A stretch of 56,536 nucleotides of DNA, taken from NCBI GenBank assembly GCA_913057725.1, contig CAJXOS010000023.1:1-56536 (forward strand), read 5' to 3'. Position numbers and translations under genes: made by a program. This DNA comes from an uncultured Lewinella sp. GTDB taxonomy: Bacteria; Bacteroidota; Bacteroidia; Chitinophagales; Saprospiraceae. The notes beneath the pieces were generated by a model. That model was given only the letters and a program-made list of their open reading frames with translations, searched no databases and was not told where the DNA came from. This document shows, piece by piece, positions 17,577 to 27,200 of the stretch (position 1 is the stretch's first letter; each line of letters starts with the position of its first letter).

Positions 17577-18554
17577 ATGACTAAAAAAGTACAATGTCTA
17601 TTGTTGCTCTTTATGGGCAGCATCACCATCAGTTTAGCACAGACCAATGTGCAATTGAATATTCACCACAAATTAGGTAGCGAAGATTTCGAAATGGGAG
17701 CGGTTGCGACCAATAATCTGGGGAATACCTTTGATTTTACTCGTCTTGAATACTACATCGCCGAGATATCTCTAATCCACGATGGCGGCCAAGAAACACC
17801 AGTAACAGATCTATATATCCTGGCGGACGCTACCGAAGAAACCAATGTAGAGCTGGGAGACTTTGACGTCACAAGCTTGGAAGCAATCCGTTTTCATGTG
17901 GGCGTAGATGAGGCGAATAATCACGCTGATCCCACTTTATGGCATAGCTCTCATCCACTTTCTCCGCAGTGGCCATCTATGCACTGGGGATGGACTTCGG
18001 GCTACCGTTTTGTGGCCTTCGAAGGAAACAGTGGAGCTAACATGAGCGAAATTTGGCAGATCCATGCCTTAGAGGACGAGAACTACTTCCAAACGGAGGT
18101 TCCCGTAGTGCTTGCAGCTAGTAACGACCAAATGATCATTAACCTGGATGCAGATTATAACCGTGCCTTGGAAAATATTGATCTAGATGATGGCCCTATC
18201 GTACACGGCGGATACGGAGAAGCGAAAGAGACGCTGCGTAACTTTCAGGACTATGTATTCACGCAGTCAAATATCGTGTCTTCCACAAACGAGTTGAGTG
18301 CTTCACGTCAACTGCGAGTATTTCCTAACCCGGCTGTAAGTGGTGCCGTTCCTCAATTCATCATGGAAACGGCTGCAGTTGGTAAGACCTACGAGGCACA
18401 AGTGACGAATGTTCAAGGACAGCTCGTCAGAAGTTTCACCGGTTTGGTGTCGCAGGAGGTAGTACAGGTGCCTAATCTGGAAGCCGGTATTTACTTTGTC
18501 CAGGTCTATGAGGCTGGTACCTTGATTGCTAGCCAGAAGTTGGTGGTACAGTAG
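17577..18554 (+). CDS. MbnP-like copper-binding protein with T9SS sorting domain
   Basis: Start at 17577 gives 325 residues with a signal peptide (LLLLFMGSITISLAQ). Residues about 24-240 resemble the MbnP family: NVQLNIHHKLGSEDF, FTRLEYYIAEISL, and QWPSMHWGWTSGYRFVAFEG (His/Trp-rich, about 131-150). In methanotrophs MbnP is a periplasmic Cu(I) protein in which a Trp is oxidised to a kynurenine by MbnH. Trp132, Trp137 and Trp139 are candidates here. Residues about 245-325 are a T9SS sorting domain, so this copy should be surface-displayed or released. The two di-heme genes follow after 5 bp and 5 bp. The longer frame to 17526 is rejected as it lacks a signal peptide. Confidence 0.85.
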   Translation: MTKKVQCLLLLFMGSITISLAQTNVQLNIHHKLGSEDFEMGAVATNNLGNTFDFTRLEYYIAEISLIHDGGQETPVTDLYILADATEETNVELGDFDVTSLEAIRFHVGVDEANNHADPTLWHSSHPLSPQWPSMHWGWTSGYRFVAFEGNSGANMSEIWQIHALEDENYFQTEVPVVLAASNDQMIINLDADYNRALENIDLDDGPIVHGGYGEAKETLRNFQDYVFTQSNIVSSTNELSASRQLRVFPNPAVSGAVPQFIMETAAVGKTYEAQVTNVQGQLVRSFTGLVSQEVVQVPNLEAGIYFVQVYEAGTLIASQKLVVQ

Positions 18555-18559
18555 GAGGT

Positions 18560-19582
18560 ATGACACGACTGCTGATCATCAGTACACTATTTCTGTTGTG
18601 GGCCTGTGAGGATGAAACACCAGAAGTGGAAGCGGTTCGCCTACCTGGTTTAATGGAGGTGCCAGAGGGATTTCCTGTGGTGCCAGAATCAGAAGGTAAC
18701 GCCTTCACCATGGACCGTTGGGAGTTGGGCAAGCAGCTCTTCTTTGACCCGGTCATGTCAGTAGATTCCAGCATTAGCTGTGCTTCATGCCATGAGCCGA
18801 CACTGGCCTTCAGTGATAATAAGGCGGTTAGTATTGGCGTAGAAGGTCGTGCTGGGAGACGGAATTCTCCATCTCTGGCCAACATCGCCTACCACCCTTA
18901 TTTTACCCGCGAAGGCGGGGTGCCCACTTTAGAGATGCAGGTGCTGATACCCATTCAGGAACACGATGAGTTTGATTTCAATATTCTCCTCATTGCAGAT
19001 CGATTGACTGCTGATCCGCAGTATGTAGCTATGGCAGAAAAAGCCTACGATCGAGTGCCTGACCCTTATGTGATCACCCGGGCTTTGGCTTGTTTTGAGC
19101 GGAGTCTCTTGAGCGGCTGGAGTCCTTATGATCAGTATGTAAATGATGAAACTACTAATTCCTTATCACCAGCTGCTCTTCGCGGCATGGAGTTGTTTCT
19201 AAGTGATCGAACCCAATGCAGTAGCTGTCATTCGGGATTCAATTTTACCGACTACAGCTTTACTAATAATGGTCTCTATGAGGAGTATGCCGATCCTGGT
19301 CGCTTCCGGCTGACAGCTGAGGAATCTGATCGAGCTGTATTCAAAGTGCCAAGTTTACGCAATGTAGCCATAACAGCACCTTACATGCACGATGGCAGCT
19401 TATCTACGCTAGCCGCAGTAGTGGCGCATTATAATACGGGCGGATACGCCCACCCCAACAAAGCTGAAAGGATTCAACCATTGGGTCTTACAATGGAAGA
19501 GCAGCAAGACTTAGTTGCCTTTCTGGAGAGCCTTACAGACCCCTTGTTTATTGAAAATCCCCTCTTCCAAAAGGGAGAGTAA
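18560..19582 (+). CDS. Di-heme cytochrome c peroxidase, MbnH-like
   Basis: A 340-residue lipoprotein (LWAC, lipidated Cys16). Two haem c sites: CASCH at 74-78 and CSSCH at 220-224, the layout of the di-haem peroxidase/MauG/MbnH family. Conserved segments are DRWELGKQLFFDP and VFKVPSLRNVAITAPYMHDGS. Family members use H2O2 or O2 to oxidise protein tryptophans or reduce peroxide. Position directly behind the MbnP-like gene (5 bp) suggests it modifies that protein, as MbnH does in methanotrophs. That the enzyme acts on this MbnP is inferred. Confidence 0.87.
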   Translation: MTRLLIISTLFLLWACEDETPEVEAVRLPGLMEVPEGFPVVPESEGNAFTMDRWELGKQLFFDPVMSVDSSISCASCHEPTLAFSDNKAVSIGVEGRAGRRNSPSLANIAYHPYFTREGGVPTLEMQVLIPIQEHDEFDFNILLIADRLTADPQYVAMAEKAYDRVPDPYVITRALACFERSLLSGWSPYDQYVNDETTNSLSPAALRGMELFLSDRTQCSSCHSGFNFTDYSFTNNGLYEEYADPGRFRLTAEESDRAVFKVPSLRNVAITAPYMHDGSLSTLAAVVAHYNTGGYAHPNKAERIQPLGLTMEEQQDLVAFLESLTDPLFIENPLFQKGE

Positions 19583-19587
19583 ATTGT

Positions 19588-20685
19588 GTGATTATGTTTT
19601 CTTCTAAATATTATACAGAATTACTGGTGATGATCATCTTGGTCTTTGCTTGTGGTTCAGATGATGATGCCCCTATGGAGGTGGTGGAGTATGATGATAC
19701 ACCCTATACCTTCATATATGGCGAGCTGCCAGCACCATCGCTGCCACAGGACAATGTGCTCACGGAGCAGAAGGTCCTATTAGGGAGAATGTTGTTTTAT
19801 GAAACAATGCTGAGCAAAGATGGCAGCCAGGCATGTGCCAGTTGCCACCTGCAGACGGATGGTTTCTCTGATCCTGATCGGTTTTCACTTGGAGTAGAAG
19901 GCCTACGTGGCCGTCGACAAGCTATGTCCGTTTTCAATTTGGCTTGGCATACCAATGGCTTCTTCTGGGATGGCCGTGCAGAATTGCTACGTGATCAAGC
20001 TCTAAAGCCTATCGAGGATCCATTGGAGATGAACGAGACGCTTGATAATGTGATTGCGAAGCTATCCGGCTCGAAGCTGTACACCGATCAGTTTATCCGG
20101 GCCTTCGATTCACCGGAGGTAACGGCTGATAAGATGGCCTTAGCCCTGGAGCAATTTATGCTGAGCGTTGTGTCCATCGGTTCAAAATATGATCGTTGGC
20201 TGGCAGGGGAAGTAGAACTTTCAGAAAGCGAAGAACGTGGTCGCCAGCTCTTTATCACGGAGTACAATCCATTCTTCCCTGAGATGTCAGGAGCAGATTG
20301 CCAGCACTGCCATTCGGGTAAGAACTTTGAGAATGATCTCTACATGAACAATGGCCTGGATGAAGATGCGGATTTCGCAGATTACGGCCGTGAGGAAGTG
20401 ACGCAAGATCCAACAGATCGGGCTAAGTTTAAAGTGCCAAGTTTGCGGAACGTAGCTTTAACCGCACCCTATATGCATGACGGTCGTTTTCAAACACTGG
20501 AAGAGGTCATTGAACATTACAATTCAGGCATCCACTTTTCCTCTACTGTTGACCCAACGGTGGAGAATACCCGAATGAGTGGACTGTTTCTAACAGAGCA
20601 AGACAAGGAAGACTTACTAAACTTCTTGCACACCCTTACCGATGAAAGCCTGATGAGTAATCCGGCTTATCAGTCTCCGTTCTAA
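19588..20685 (+). CDS. Second di-heme cytochrome c peroxidase (MauG/MbnH-like)
   Basis: A 365-residue paralogue of the previous gene, with lipoprotein signal (VFACGS, Cys22) and two haem c sites: CASCH at 83-87 and CQHCH at 238-242. Shared segments are KVPSLRNVALTAPYMHDGRF and NLAWHTNGFFWDGRAELLRDQA. Translation may begin at GTG 19588 or ATG 19594; GTG has a GA-rich stretch at a better distance. Five bp separate it from the first enzyme, so they form one transcript. Having two enzymes for one MbnP suggests a division of labour, such as electron relay or two substrates. Confidence 0.87.
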   Translation: MIMFSSKYYTELLVMIILVFACGSDDDAPMEVVEYDDTPYTFIYGELPAPSLPQDNVLTEQKVLLGRMLFYETMLSKDGSQACASCHLQTDGFSDPDRFSLGVEGLRGRRQAMSVFNLAWHTNGFFWDGRAELLRDQALKPIEDPLEMNETLDNVIAKLSGSKLYTDQFIRAFDSPEVTADKMALALEQFMLSVVSIGSKYDRWLAGEVELSESEERGRQLFITEYNPFFPEMSGADCQHCHSGKNFENDLYMNNGLDEDADFADYGREEVTQDPTDRAKFKVPSLRNVALTAPYMHDGRFQTLEEVIEHYNSGIHFSSTVDPTVENTRMSGLFLTEQDKEDLLNFLHTLTDESLMSNPAYQSPF

Positions 20686-20705
20686 GTAGAATTGAGATAT
20701 AATTA

Positions 20706-20745
20706 AAGAGGCGCTGATGGTAAAATATACTATCAGCGCCTCTTG
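20706..20745. terminator. Bidirectional terminator between di-heme gene and aldo/keto reductase
   Basis: Perfect 13-bp stem AAGAGGCGCTGAT (20706-20718) with its complement at 20732-20744. T residues follow on the plus strand and A residues precede it, so it can end both the copper operon and the minus-strand gene at 20766. Confidence 0.85.
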
Positions 20746-20765
20746 TGTTTCATTCGTATTTATTC

Positions 20766-21806
20766 CTAAGGTGCCGGATTAGGAATTACATTATGCACCT
20801 GCTCAATCTGCTCCAGCACTTCGGTGCTTAATTGGATGTCGATGCTGTCGATGTTTTCGGCTAACTGCTCAAGGTTAGTCGCACCGATGATGTTACTGGT
20901 TACAAATGGACGATCGTTGACGAAGGCCATAGCCAATTGAGTAAGCGTCAACCCATTAGCCTGGGCGATGTCTAGGTAGCGTTGAGTGGCTTCCCAGGAT
21001 TGCTCAGAGCTGTAGCGCTTGACATTCTTGTACTTATTTAGACGATTCTCGGGCTTGTCGGTCTTGAGGTGGTACTTACCACTTAGCATACCTGCCCCGA
21101 GTGGCGAGTAGGGTAGTAGGCTCACCTTTTCGCGCATGCTGATTTCGGCTAGACCAACCTCGTAAGTGCGATTTAGCAGACTGTATGGGTTTTGAATACT
21201 CACACAGCGTGGTAAATCATGCTTGTCTGCGAGGTGTAGGTAGCGCATCAGTCCCCAAGGCGTTTCGTTACTCACACCAAAATAGCGCACCTTACCACTC
21301 TTAATGATGGTATCCAGGTGGGTGAGGATTTCCAGAAAATTATCTTCCCAAGGATCTGTCTCATCATGGTCATAACCACGCTTGCCGAAGAAGTTGGTTT
21401 GCCGGCTAGGCCAGTGCAGTTGGTACAGATCAACATAGTCTGTCTGCAAGCGCTGAAGACTCAGATTGAGTGCTTCATCTAAGTTCTCTTTGCTGTAGCC
21501 CAATTTTGGGCGGATGTGCTTAGCAAAGGGGCGATCTCCTACAATCTTGGTGGCGATGATCAAATCATCACGATTGCCACGTTGCTTCAGCCAGTTGCCG
21601 ATATAGCGCTCGGTGCTACCTTGCGTCTCTGGCTTCACTGGAGAGGAGTAGAGCTCAGCGGTGTCGATAAAGTTCACGCCGCGCTCCACCGCCATGTCTA
21701 GTTGGGCGTGGCCTTCGGCTTCGGTATTTTGTTCGCCGTAGGTCATGGTACCCAGGCAGATCTTACTTACGTTTAAGTCGGTATTCGTTATAGTTTCGTA
21801 ACGCAT
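20766..21806 (-). CDS. Aldo/keto reductase, Tas-like
   Basis: A 346-residue cytoplasmic NADPH-dependent oxidoreductase with a TIM-barrel fold. The catalytic tetrad is visible: Asp48 and Tyr53 (FIDTAELYS), Lys87 (IIATKI) and His131 (LYQLHWP). The long N-terminal part with QGSTERYIGNWLKQRGNRDD resembles the E. coli Tas subfamily. The substrate is unknown; the family reduces aldehydes and ketones. It is monocistronic, ending at the shared terminator 20706-20745. Confidence 0.92.
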   Translation of the reverse strand: MRYETITNTDLNVSKICLGTMTYGEQNTEAEGHAQLDMAVERGVNFIDTAELYSSPVKPETQGSTERYIGNWLKQRGNRDDLIIATKIVGDRPFAKHIRPKLGYSKENLDEALNLSLQRLQTDYVDLYQLHWPSRQTNFFGKRGYDHDETDPWEDNFLEILTHLDTIIKSGKVRYFGVSNETPWGLMRYLHLADKHDLPRCVSIQNPYSLLNRTYEVGLAEISMREKVSLLPYSPLGAGMLSGKYHLKTDKPENRLNKYKNVKRYSSEQSWEATQRYLDIAQANGLTLTQLAMAFVNDRPFVTSNIIGATNLEQLAENIDSIDIQLSTEVLEQIEQVHNVIPNPAP

Positions 21807-21861
21807 GTGCTCTGTGATGATGAATGATTAGGATTTGTTTAGTGTCGCATTGGTAGGCTAT

Positions 21862-23298
21862 TTAGCCTTTCGCTAATGATCGGATTCTGTCCATAAGTGC
21901 GGCGAAGTGTTGCTCGCCTGTTGCTGAGTTCATAATGGCTACACGCAAATATTTCTGATTCCGGATGACGGTTTGCACGATGTAGAAACGGCCATCATCA
22001 ATTAATCGTTGACGAATATTGCCATTTTCTAAATCCCAGCTTTCGCGGGGAAGATCGGTGTAGCGGAAGTTGACGATGTTAGCTTCCGGACTCACAGCCA
22101 GCTCAAAATCTGGTGCTGCTTCCAATAGACTAGCAAAAACCTTTGCCTGATCATACAGGCGCTCCACATTATCCGCAAAGATTTGCGGTCCGTAGGTGCG
22201 AAGCGTAGCATATACCTTTATGCTCAGCATGAGTTTGGTGCATTCGAAAGTTCGCTTGCCGGAATGATACCACTCTGGTGATTGCTGCGCTTCCCAGAGG
22301 TATTGCGCCCGCTGCTGAAAGGTTTCGTAGCTACGATACCCATCCCGGAATATCAATGCAGTATTCAATGCTGGTGTCATTAGCATCTTGTGATAGTCCA
22401 GGACAACGGTATCTGCTTTTTCTATGCCACTGGCTAGGGAGCGATATTTGTCCGAAAAGACAACAGCGCCTCCATGGGCTCCGTCAACATGGAACCAGAG
22501 GTCGTGTTTTTTACTGAAATCAGCGATAGCTTCCAGGTCGTCGTAAGAACCCGTTGCGGTAGAACCCGCACAGCCTACAATAGCGATGACAGTATGCCCG
22601 GCTTCCTGAGCCTCCTCATAATAGCGCTCTAGCAAATCAATTCTAATGCGGAATTGATCATCGACTGGTACTTTGACAATGCCCTCTTGTCCTAGCCCCA
22701 AAATTCGAGCAGCACGATCGATACAATAGTGTGCCTCTTCGGATACCATAATGGCCAGCTTCTCATCGTGCCCTTCCTGCCATACCTGACCAGGTGCTTT
22801 CGCAGAACGCGCGGCCAGCATAGCGGTGAGGTTGGCTAGTGTGCCGCCGGAAGTTAGGAAGCCACTGGCAGTATCATCATATCCAATCTTCTGGGCTGTA
22901 AAGTCCGTAACAACACGCTCCAGTGCATTGGAAGACATACCCATGTCGTAAACACCAGTACCATTGCTGAGAATATCTGAGACCATACCAGCCAATGCAT
23001 TAATCGGGGCAGGTACAGAAATCTGATGCCCGATATAGTGCGGATGGTGCACGTGCGTGGAATGATCCAATACCTTGCGGAAAAAGTCCATCGGTTCCGC
23101 TGGGGCACTGGCAAAATCGTTTTGCCAAAAGGCCAGTTCTTCTTCCGGTTCGCGATAGTGAATGAGTTGATAATCGCCAGGCTGCTGGATACGCTCCAGG
23201 TGATCGGCGAGTAAATCAATCAACTGATGGCCTATTTGCCGAAAGGCCTCTGGGTCGTACGCTTGTTGTAAGTTTTGGGCGGAGTGAAGGGTTTGCAT
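21862..23298 (-). CDS. Pyridoxal-phosphate-dependent decarboxylase (group II)
   Basis: A 478-residue type I-fold PLP enzyme related to aromatic-L-amino-acid and glutamate/diaminobutyrate decarboxylases. The PLP lysine is Lys304 in DYHKMLMTP; His190 (EEAHYCIDRA) should stack on the ring and Asp272 (HVDGAHGG) bind the pyridine nitrogen. The N-terminal HPHYIGHQ and GFLTSGGTLANLTAM are also conserved. It removes CO2 from an amino acid; which one cannot be told from the sequence. Monocistronic. Confidence 0.9.
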   Translation of the reverse strand: MQTLHSAQNLQQAYDPEAFRQIGHQLIDLLADHLERIQQPGDYQLIHYREPEEELAFWQNDFASAPAEPMDFFRKVLDHSTHVHHPHYIGHQISVPAPINALAGMVSDILSNGTGVYDMGMSSNALERVVTDFTAQKIGYDDTASGFLTSGGTLANLTAMLAARSAKAPGQVWQEGHDEKLAIMVSEEAHYCIDRAARILGLGQEGIVKVPVDDQFRIRIDLLERYYEEAQEAGHTVIAIVGCAGSTATGSYDDLEAIADFSKKHDLWFHVDGAHGGAVVFSDKYRSLASGIEKADTVVLDYHKMLMTPALNTALIFRDGYRSYETFQQRAQYLWEAQQSPEWYHSGKRTFECTKLMLSIKVYATLRTYGPQIFADNVERLYDQAKVFASLLEAAPDFELAVSPEANIVNFRYTDLPRESWDLENGNIRQRLIDDGRFYIVQTVIRNQKYLRVAIMNSATGEQHFAALMDRIRSLAKG

Positions 23299-23429
23299 GA
23301 GCTTTGGCTTTATTCCACATGAGCGGTCTGAAAATTACTAAACATCAAGCAGGGCACTTGGGATGCGCCCAAATGCTAGTTTTTCAAACTTTTCACTGTT
23401 GATGGGGTCACTAAAAGAAGTGACTAGTC

Positions 23430-24074
23430 CTAGTCCTGAAGAAATGGATTGTTCTTCCGCTCGTAACCCATCCGTGTGGCTGGGCCGTGGCCGGAATAAA
23501 CCGTGATATCATCCCCTAGCGGAAGGAGTTCTGTCTTGATGGAGTTGATAAGCGTATCGTAGTCTCCTCCAGGTAAGTCGGTGCGACCGATACTGCCGTA
23601 AAACAAGACATCACCGGCAATGACAAATTTGTCTTCCCGACAATAGAAACTGAGACTGCCAGGAGAGTGGCCAGGGGTGAAGAGCATTTCCAAGGTGGTA
23701 TTGCCAAATTTTACCGTGTCGCCTGCTTCCAAGAAAGAACCAGGTGCAGGACTTTCATCCGGCATCGGCAAGCCATACATCTGACAAATTTGCGGAACAG
23801 CAGCCAGTAGGGAGGCTTCTTTCTCGTGAATTTCCAAAGGCAGCTCATACCGCTCCGCAACGAACTTGTTGCCAAAGACGTGATCCAGGTGGCAATGGGT
23901 GTTGATCAGCCGAACGGGCTTTAGACCAAGCTCGTCGATCTTCGCTGCCAGGCCTTGTTTTTCGTGGTCTTCGAAGCAGCCGGGATCAAAAATGACGCAC
24001 TCACCCGTCTCATCGTAGACGATAAAGGTGTTTTCCTGAAAGGGATTAAACGTCAGCTGAACAACTTGAGCCAT
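23430..24074 (-). CDS. MBL-fold hydrolase, glyoxalase II-like
   Basis: A 214-residue metallo-beta-lactamase-fold protein. Metal motif THCHLDH (His60, His62, Asp64, His65), then FTPGHSPGS, IAGDVLF and YSGHGPATRMGYE follow in the right order. The length matches YcbL-type glyoxalase II homologues, which hydrolyse S-lactoylglutathione or similar thioesters with two metal ions. No partner gene adjoins it. Confidence 0.9.
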   Translation of the reverse strand: MAQVVQLTFNPFQENTFIVYDETGECVIFDPGCFEDHEKQGLAAKIDELGLKPVRLINTHCHLDHVFGNKFVAERYELPLEIHEKEASLLAAVPQICQMYGLPMPDESPAPGSFLEAGDTVKFGNTTLEMLFTPGHSPGSLSFYCREDKFVIAGDVLFYGSIGRTDLPGGDYDTLINSIKTELLPLGDDITVYSGHGPATRMGYERKNNPFLQD

Positions 24075-24270
24075 GGTTTTGCAGTTTTATGTAGGTATAA
24101 GGGCTCGCATTTTTGGCGAAAAATAGATACCTTATCAAAAGAATTTGGTCCGCTGCGCACAAAAGTAGCGATTTAGCCGAAGCCCACTACAACAAAAACG
24201 GCAATCCACTTATTGAGTTTAAGTATAAGGATGCCGCCCCGCATTCCCGACAATGCCAAAAAGTTATACT

Positions 24271-27200
24271 ATGCGCAAACTGCTTTACTTTCTACTTATA
24301 TCCGCGCTTTCATTTCCACTTGCTGCTCAGACTTCTCAGGTAACCTTCGGAAAGAACCGCGTACAGCACCATCGTGATTTCGACGAATGGATGAAGTACG
24401 AGAGTGACAACTTTGTCACTTACTGGTACGGTGAAGGCCGTAATATTGGTCAGGCTGTGGTGCAGACGGCAGAGCAGGATTTTGCTTTCATCCAGAGCAT
24501 TCTGGAGCATCGCATTAATGAGAAGCTACAGATCATTGTCTATGTAGATCTTACGGATTTAAAGCAGAGTAATATCGGGAACGATGAGGCATTTACGAAT
24601 GTAGCTGGGCAGACTAAGATTGCGGGGAATAAAATCTTTGTCTATTTCAATGGTGACCATAACGATCTACGACGCCAAATTCGCGAAGGGGTAGCGTCGG
24701 TGTATTTGGAGGCCATGCTCTTTGGCTCCAACCTTCAAGAAATTGTACAGAATGCCGTATTGCTCAACCTGCCTGATTGGTTTAAGGAAGGGTTGGTAGC
24801 TTACATCGGTGATGCCTGGAATACGGAACGCGATGATGAACTAAGACGCATTCTGAATTCGGGTGAGTACGCTGGTTTTGAAGCCATGGCTGATGCGCAT
24901 CCGAAATTAGTTGGTCATGCTTTTTGGTATTACATCGCAGAGCTGTACGGTACGCCTACGGTGTCTAACCTACTATACCTGACTCGTATCAATCGTAGCG
25001 TAGAAAGCGGTTTCCTATACGTTTTGGGTACGCCCTATCAGATAACCCTGAATGATTGGCAGAACTATTTCCTGAAGCGTTATGAAATTGATGGTCAGAA
25101 CCGCAATACGCCACAGGGGCAGGAAGTGGTTGTGAAGAACAAGCGGGAGCTGCCGATTACGCAAATGAAGATTAGTCCTGATGGGCAACAGGTTGCTTAT
25201 GTGCTGAATGAGATTGGCCGCTATAAGGTCTACCTGGAGAATCTACAAACAGGTGAACGCGAGCTGATCTTTAAGCATGGTTTTCGCAATGCCATTCAGG
25301 CTACAGACTATAACTACCCGATTCTAGCTTGGAACCCAAGTGGACAAGAGCTAGCCATCCTGTATGAGCATCGGGATGTTCCGCGTCTACTACGCTATAA
25401 TCTTTTAGAAGATGTAGAAATCACAGAAGAACTCAGTACGGAGTATCACCGCGTTTATTCTGTCGAATATGTGAATCCGTCTACGATGGTCTTTTCGGCT
25501 ACAGTACGTGGGTTTTCAGATATTTTCCTTTACTATCCGGCTACGCGTCAATCACAGCGTATTACGCAAGACTTCTGGGATGATCTAGATGCCATGCCCG
25601 TACGTGTGCGGGATCGTACAGGGATCATATTTGCGTCTAATCGTACGGATACGTCAATGGAACCACGGCGACTGGATACCATTCTACCGCTTAATACCTA
25701 TGATCTGTTCTACTATGATTTGACTAATCGCCCCGGTGAGTTGGTTCGAATTACAGATACGCCATTGGCTAATGAGCGTAAGCCGCTTGGAGTAGACACT
25801 ACCTACTTCGCTTATTTATCTGATCGTAGCGGATTTTACAATCGTGAGATCGGATTCTTGGAGGACTATATAGATCACTATGATCAGCGGATTACCTTAA
25901 ATGACGGTACGGAGATCGTCATGCATGCCGATTCTTCTTTGACGAAGTTAGATACCACTTTAATCGATACGGTGGAGGTCTTCCCCGTCATTAAGGAACG
26001 TGCAGTGGTAGCTGCTGCCACCAATTATGATCGAAACCTGATGCATCAAAGCCTGGCGCTCCGCACCGGACGATTGCTGGAGTACTTCCCTGCACCGGGT
26101 CTTGCACCTGGTGATATGCTCTTGAGTAGTATTTCGACGGAGCCGATATCTGCGGTGAATGCTACGATTTTCCAGCATGCTCAGGCAAGTGCGTTATTGA
26201 CAGAAATAGAGGCCACATCTTGGGATGATGTGCCTTCGACGGTAATTCAGGAAGATGCGCCACCAGCCATTGCTGAGGATACTTCTCCAGCGGTAGAAAC
26301 CTTACCGCCCCCAACAGAATTTCAGCCGGATCTACCACCCGCGCCGGCTGCGGTGGACAGTACGGAGGTAATTGATATTGACAACTACCTATTCCAAAGT
26401 GAATTCTCCGAGCAAGAGACGTTCGCTGAGCCCGAGCCAGAAGAAACACAACCTGCAGAGGTGACGGTCTTCGGAGAAACGGGCACTTTCGACCCTATTT
26501 CGCAACCCGTAACTACCGTTCGGGAGGACACAGGACCAAAGGTATATCGCTTCCGTCCAGGACGTATTACGCCATATCGTACGACCTTCCGGACCGATTT
26601 CGTGACCTTCAATATGGATAATGACCTGCTGTTTGAAGGTTTGGATAGCTATGCGGCGAATCCAGACGGGTTTAATACGCAACCTTTGAGTTTGCTACTA
26701 AAGGCCAACTTTAAAGATCTATTTGAAGATTACGTAGTGGAGGGAGGAATGCGCCTTCCAACAAGCTTCAATGGAACGGAATACTTCCTGATTGCACATA
26801 ATCGCAAGCGCCGATTGGATCGCTTCTATGCAGTGTACCGCCGTAACCAACGATTTAGTGAGGAAGGCGAGTCATTCGTGCCTTGGCGCCGAGAGAACAA
26901 TGTGGTTTTAGGGCAGTATGGCGTTCGCTATCCCTTAGATATTTTCCAGAGCTTGCGTGCTACCGGTACGCTACGTCGTGACCGTGTGCAGTACTTAGCT
27001 ACTGATCAAACAGCACTGGAAGACGCTCCAGCACCAGATCGTACCCAACGGGTAGGTATTCGCATGGAATACGTCTTTGATAACACGCTGGATTTGGCGA
27101 TGAACCTACGCCAAGGTACTCGCCTGAAGGTGTACAATGAGTACTATAAGACTTTTAGTGCAAGCCTTGATCCGCGCTTTAGCTTCGACTTTGAGCGGGG

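Noticed and set aside
23407..23424. Small hairpin GTCACT/AGTGAC behind the MBL gene
   Set aside because: Stem only 6 bp with no T-tract in either direction; not convincing as a terminator.
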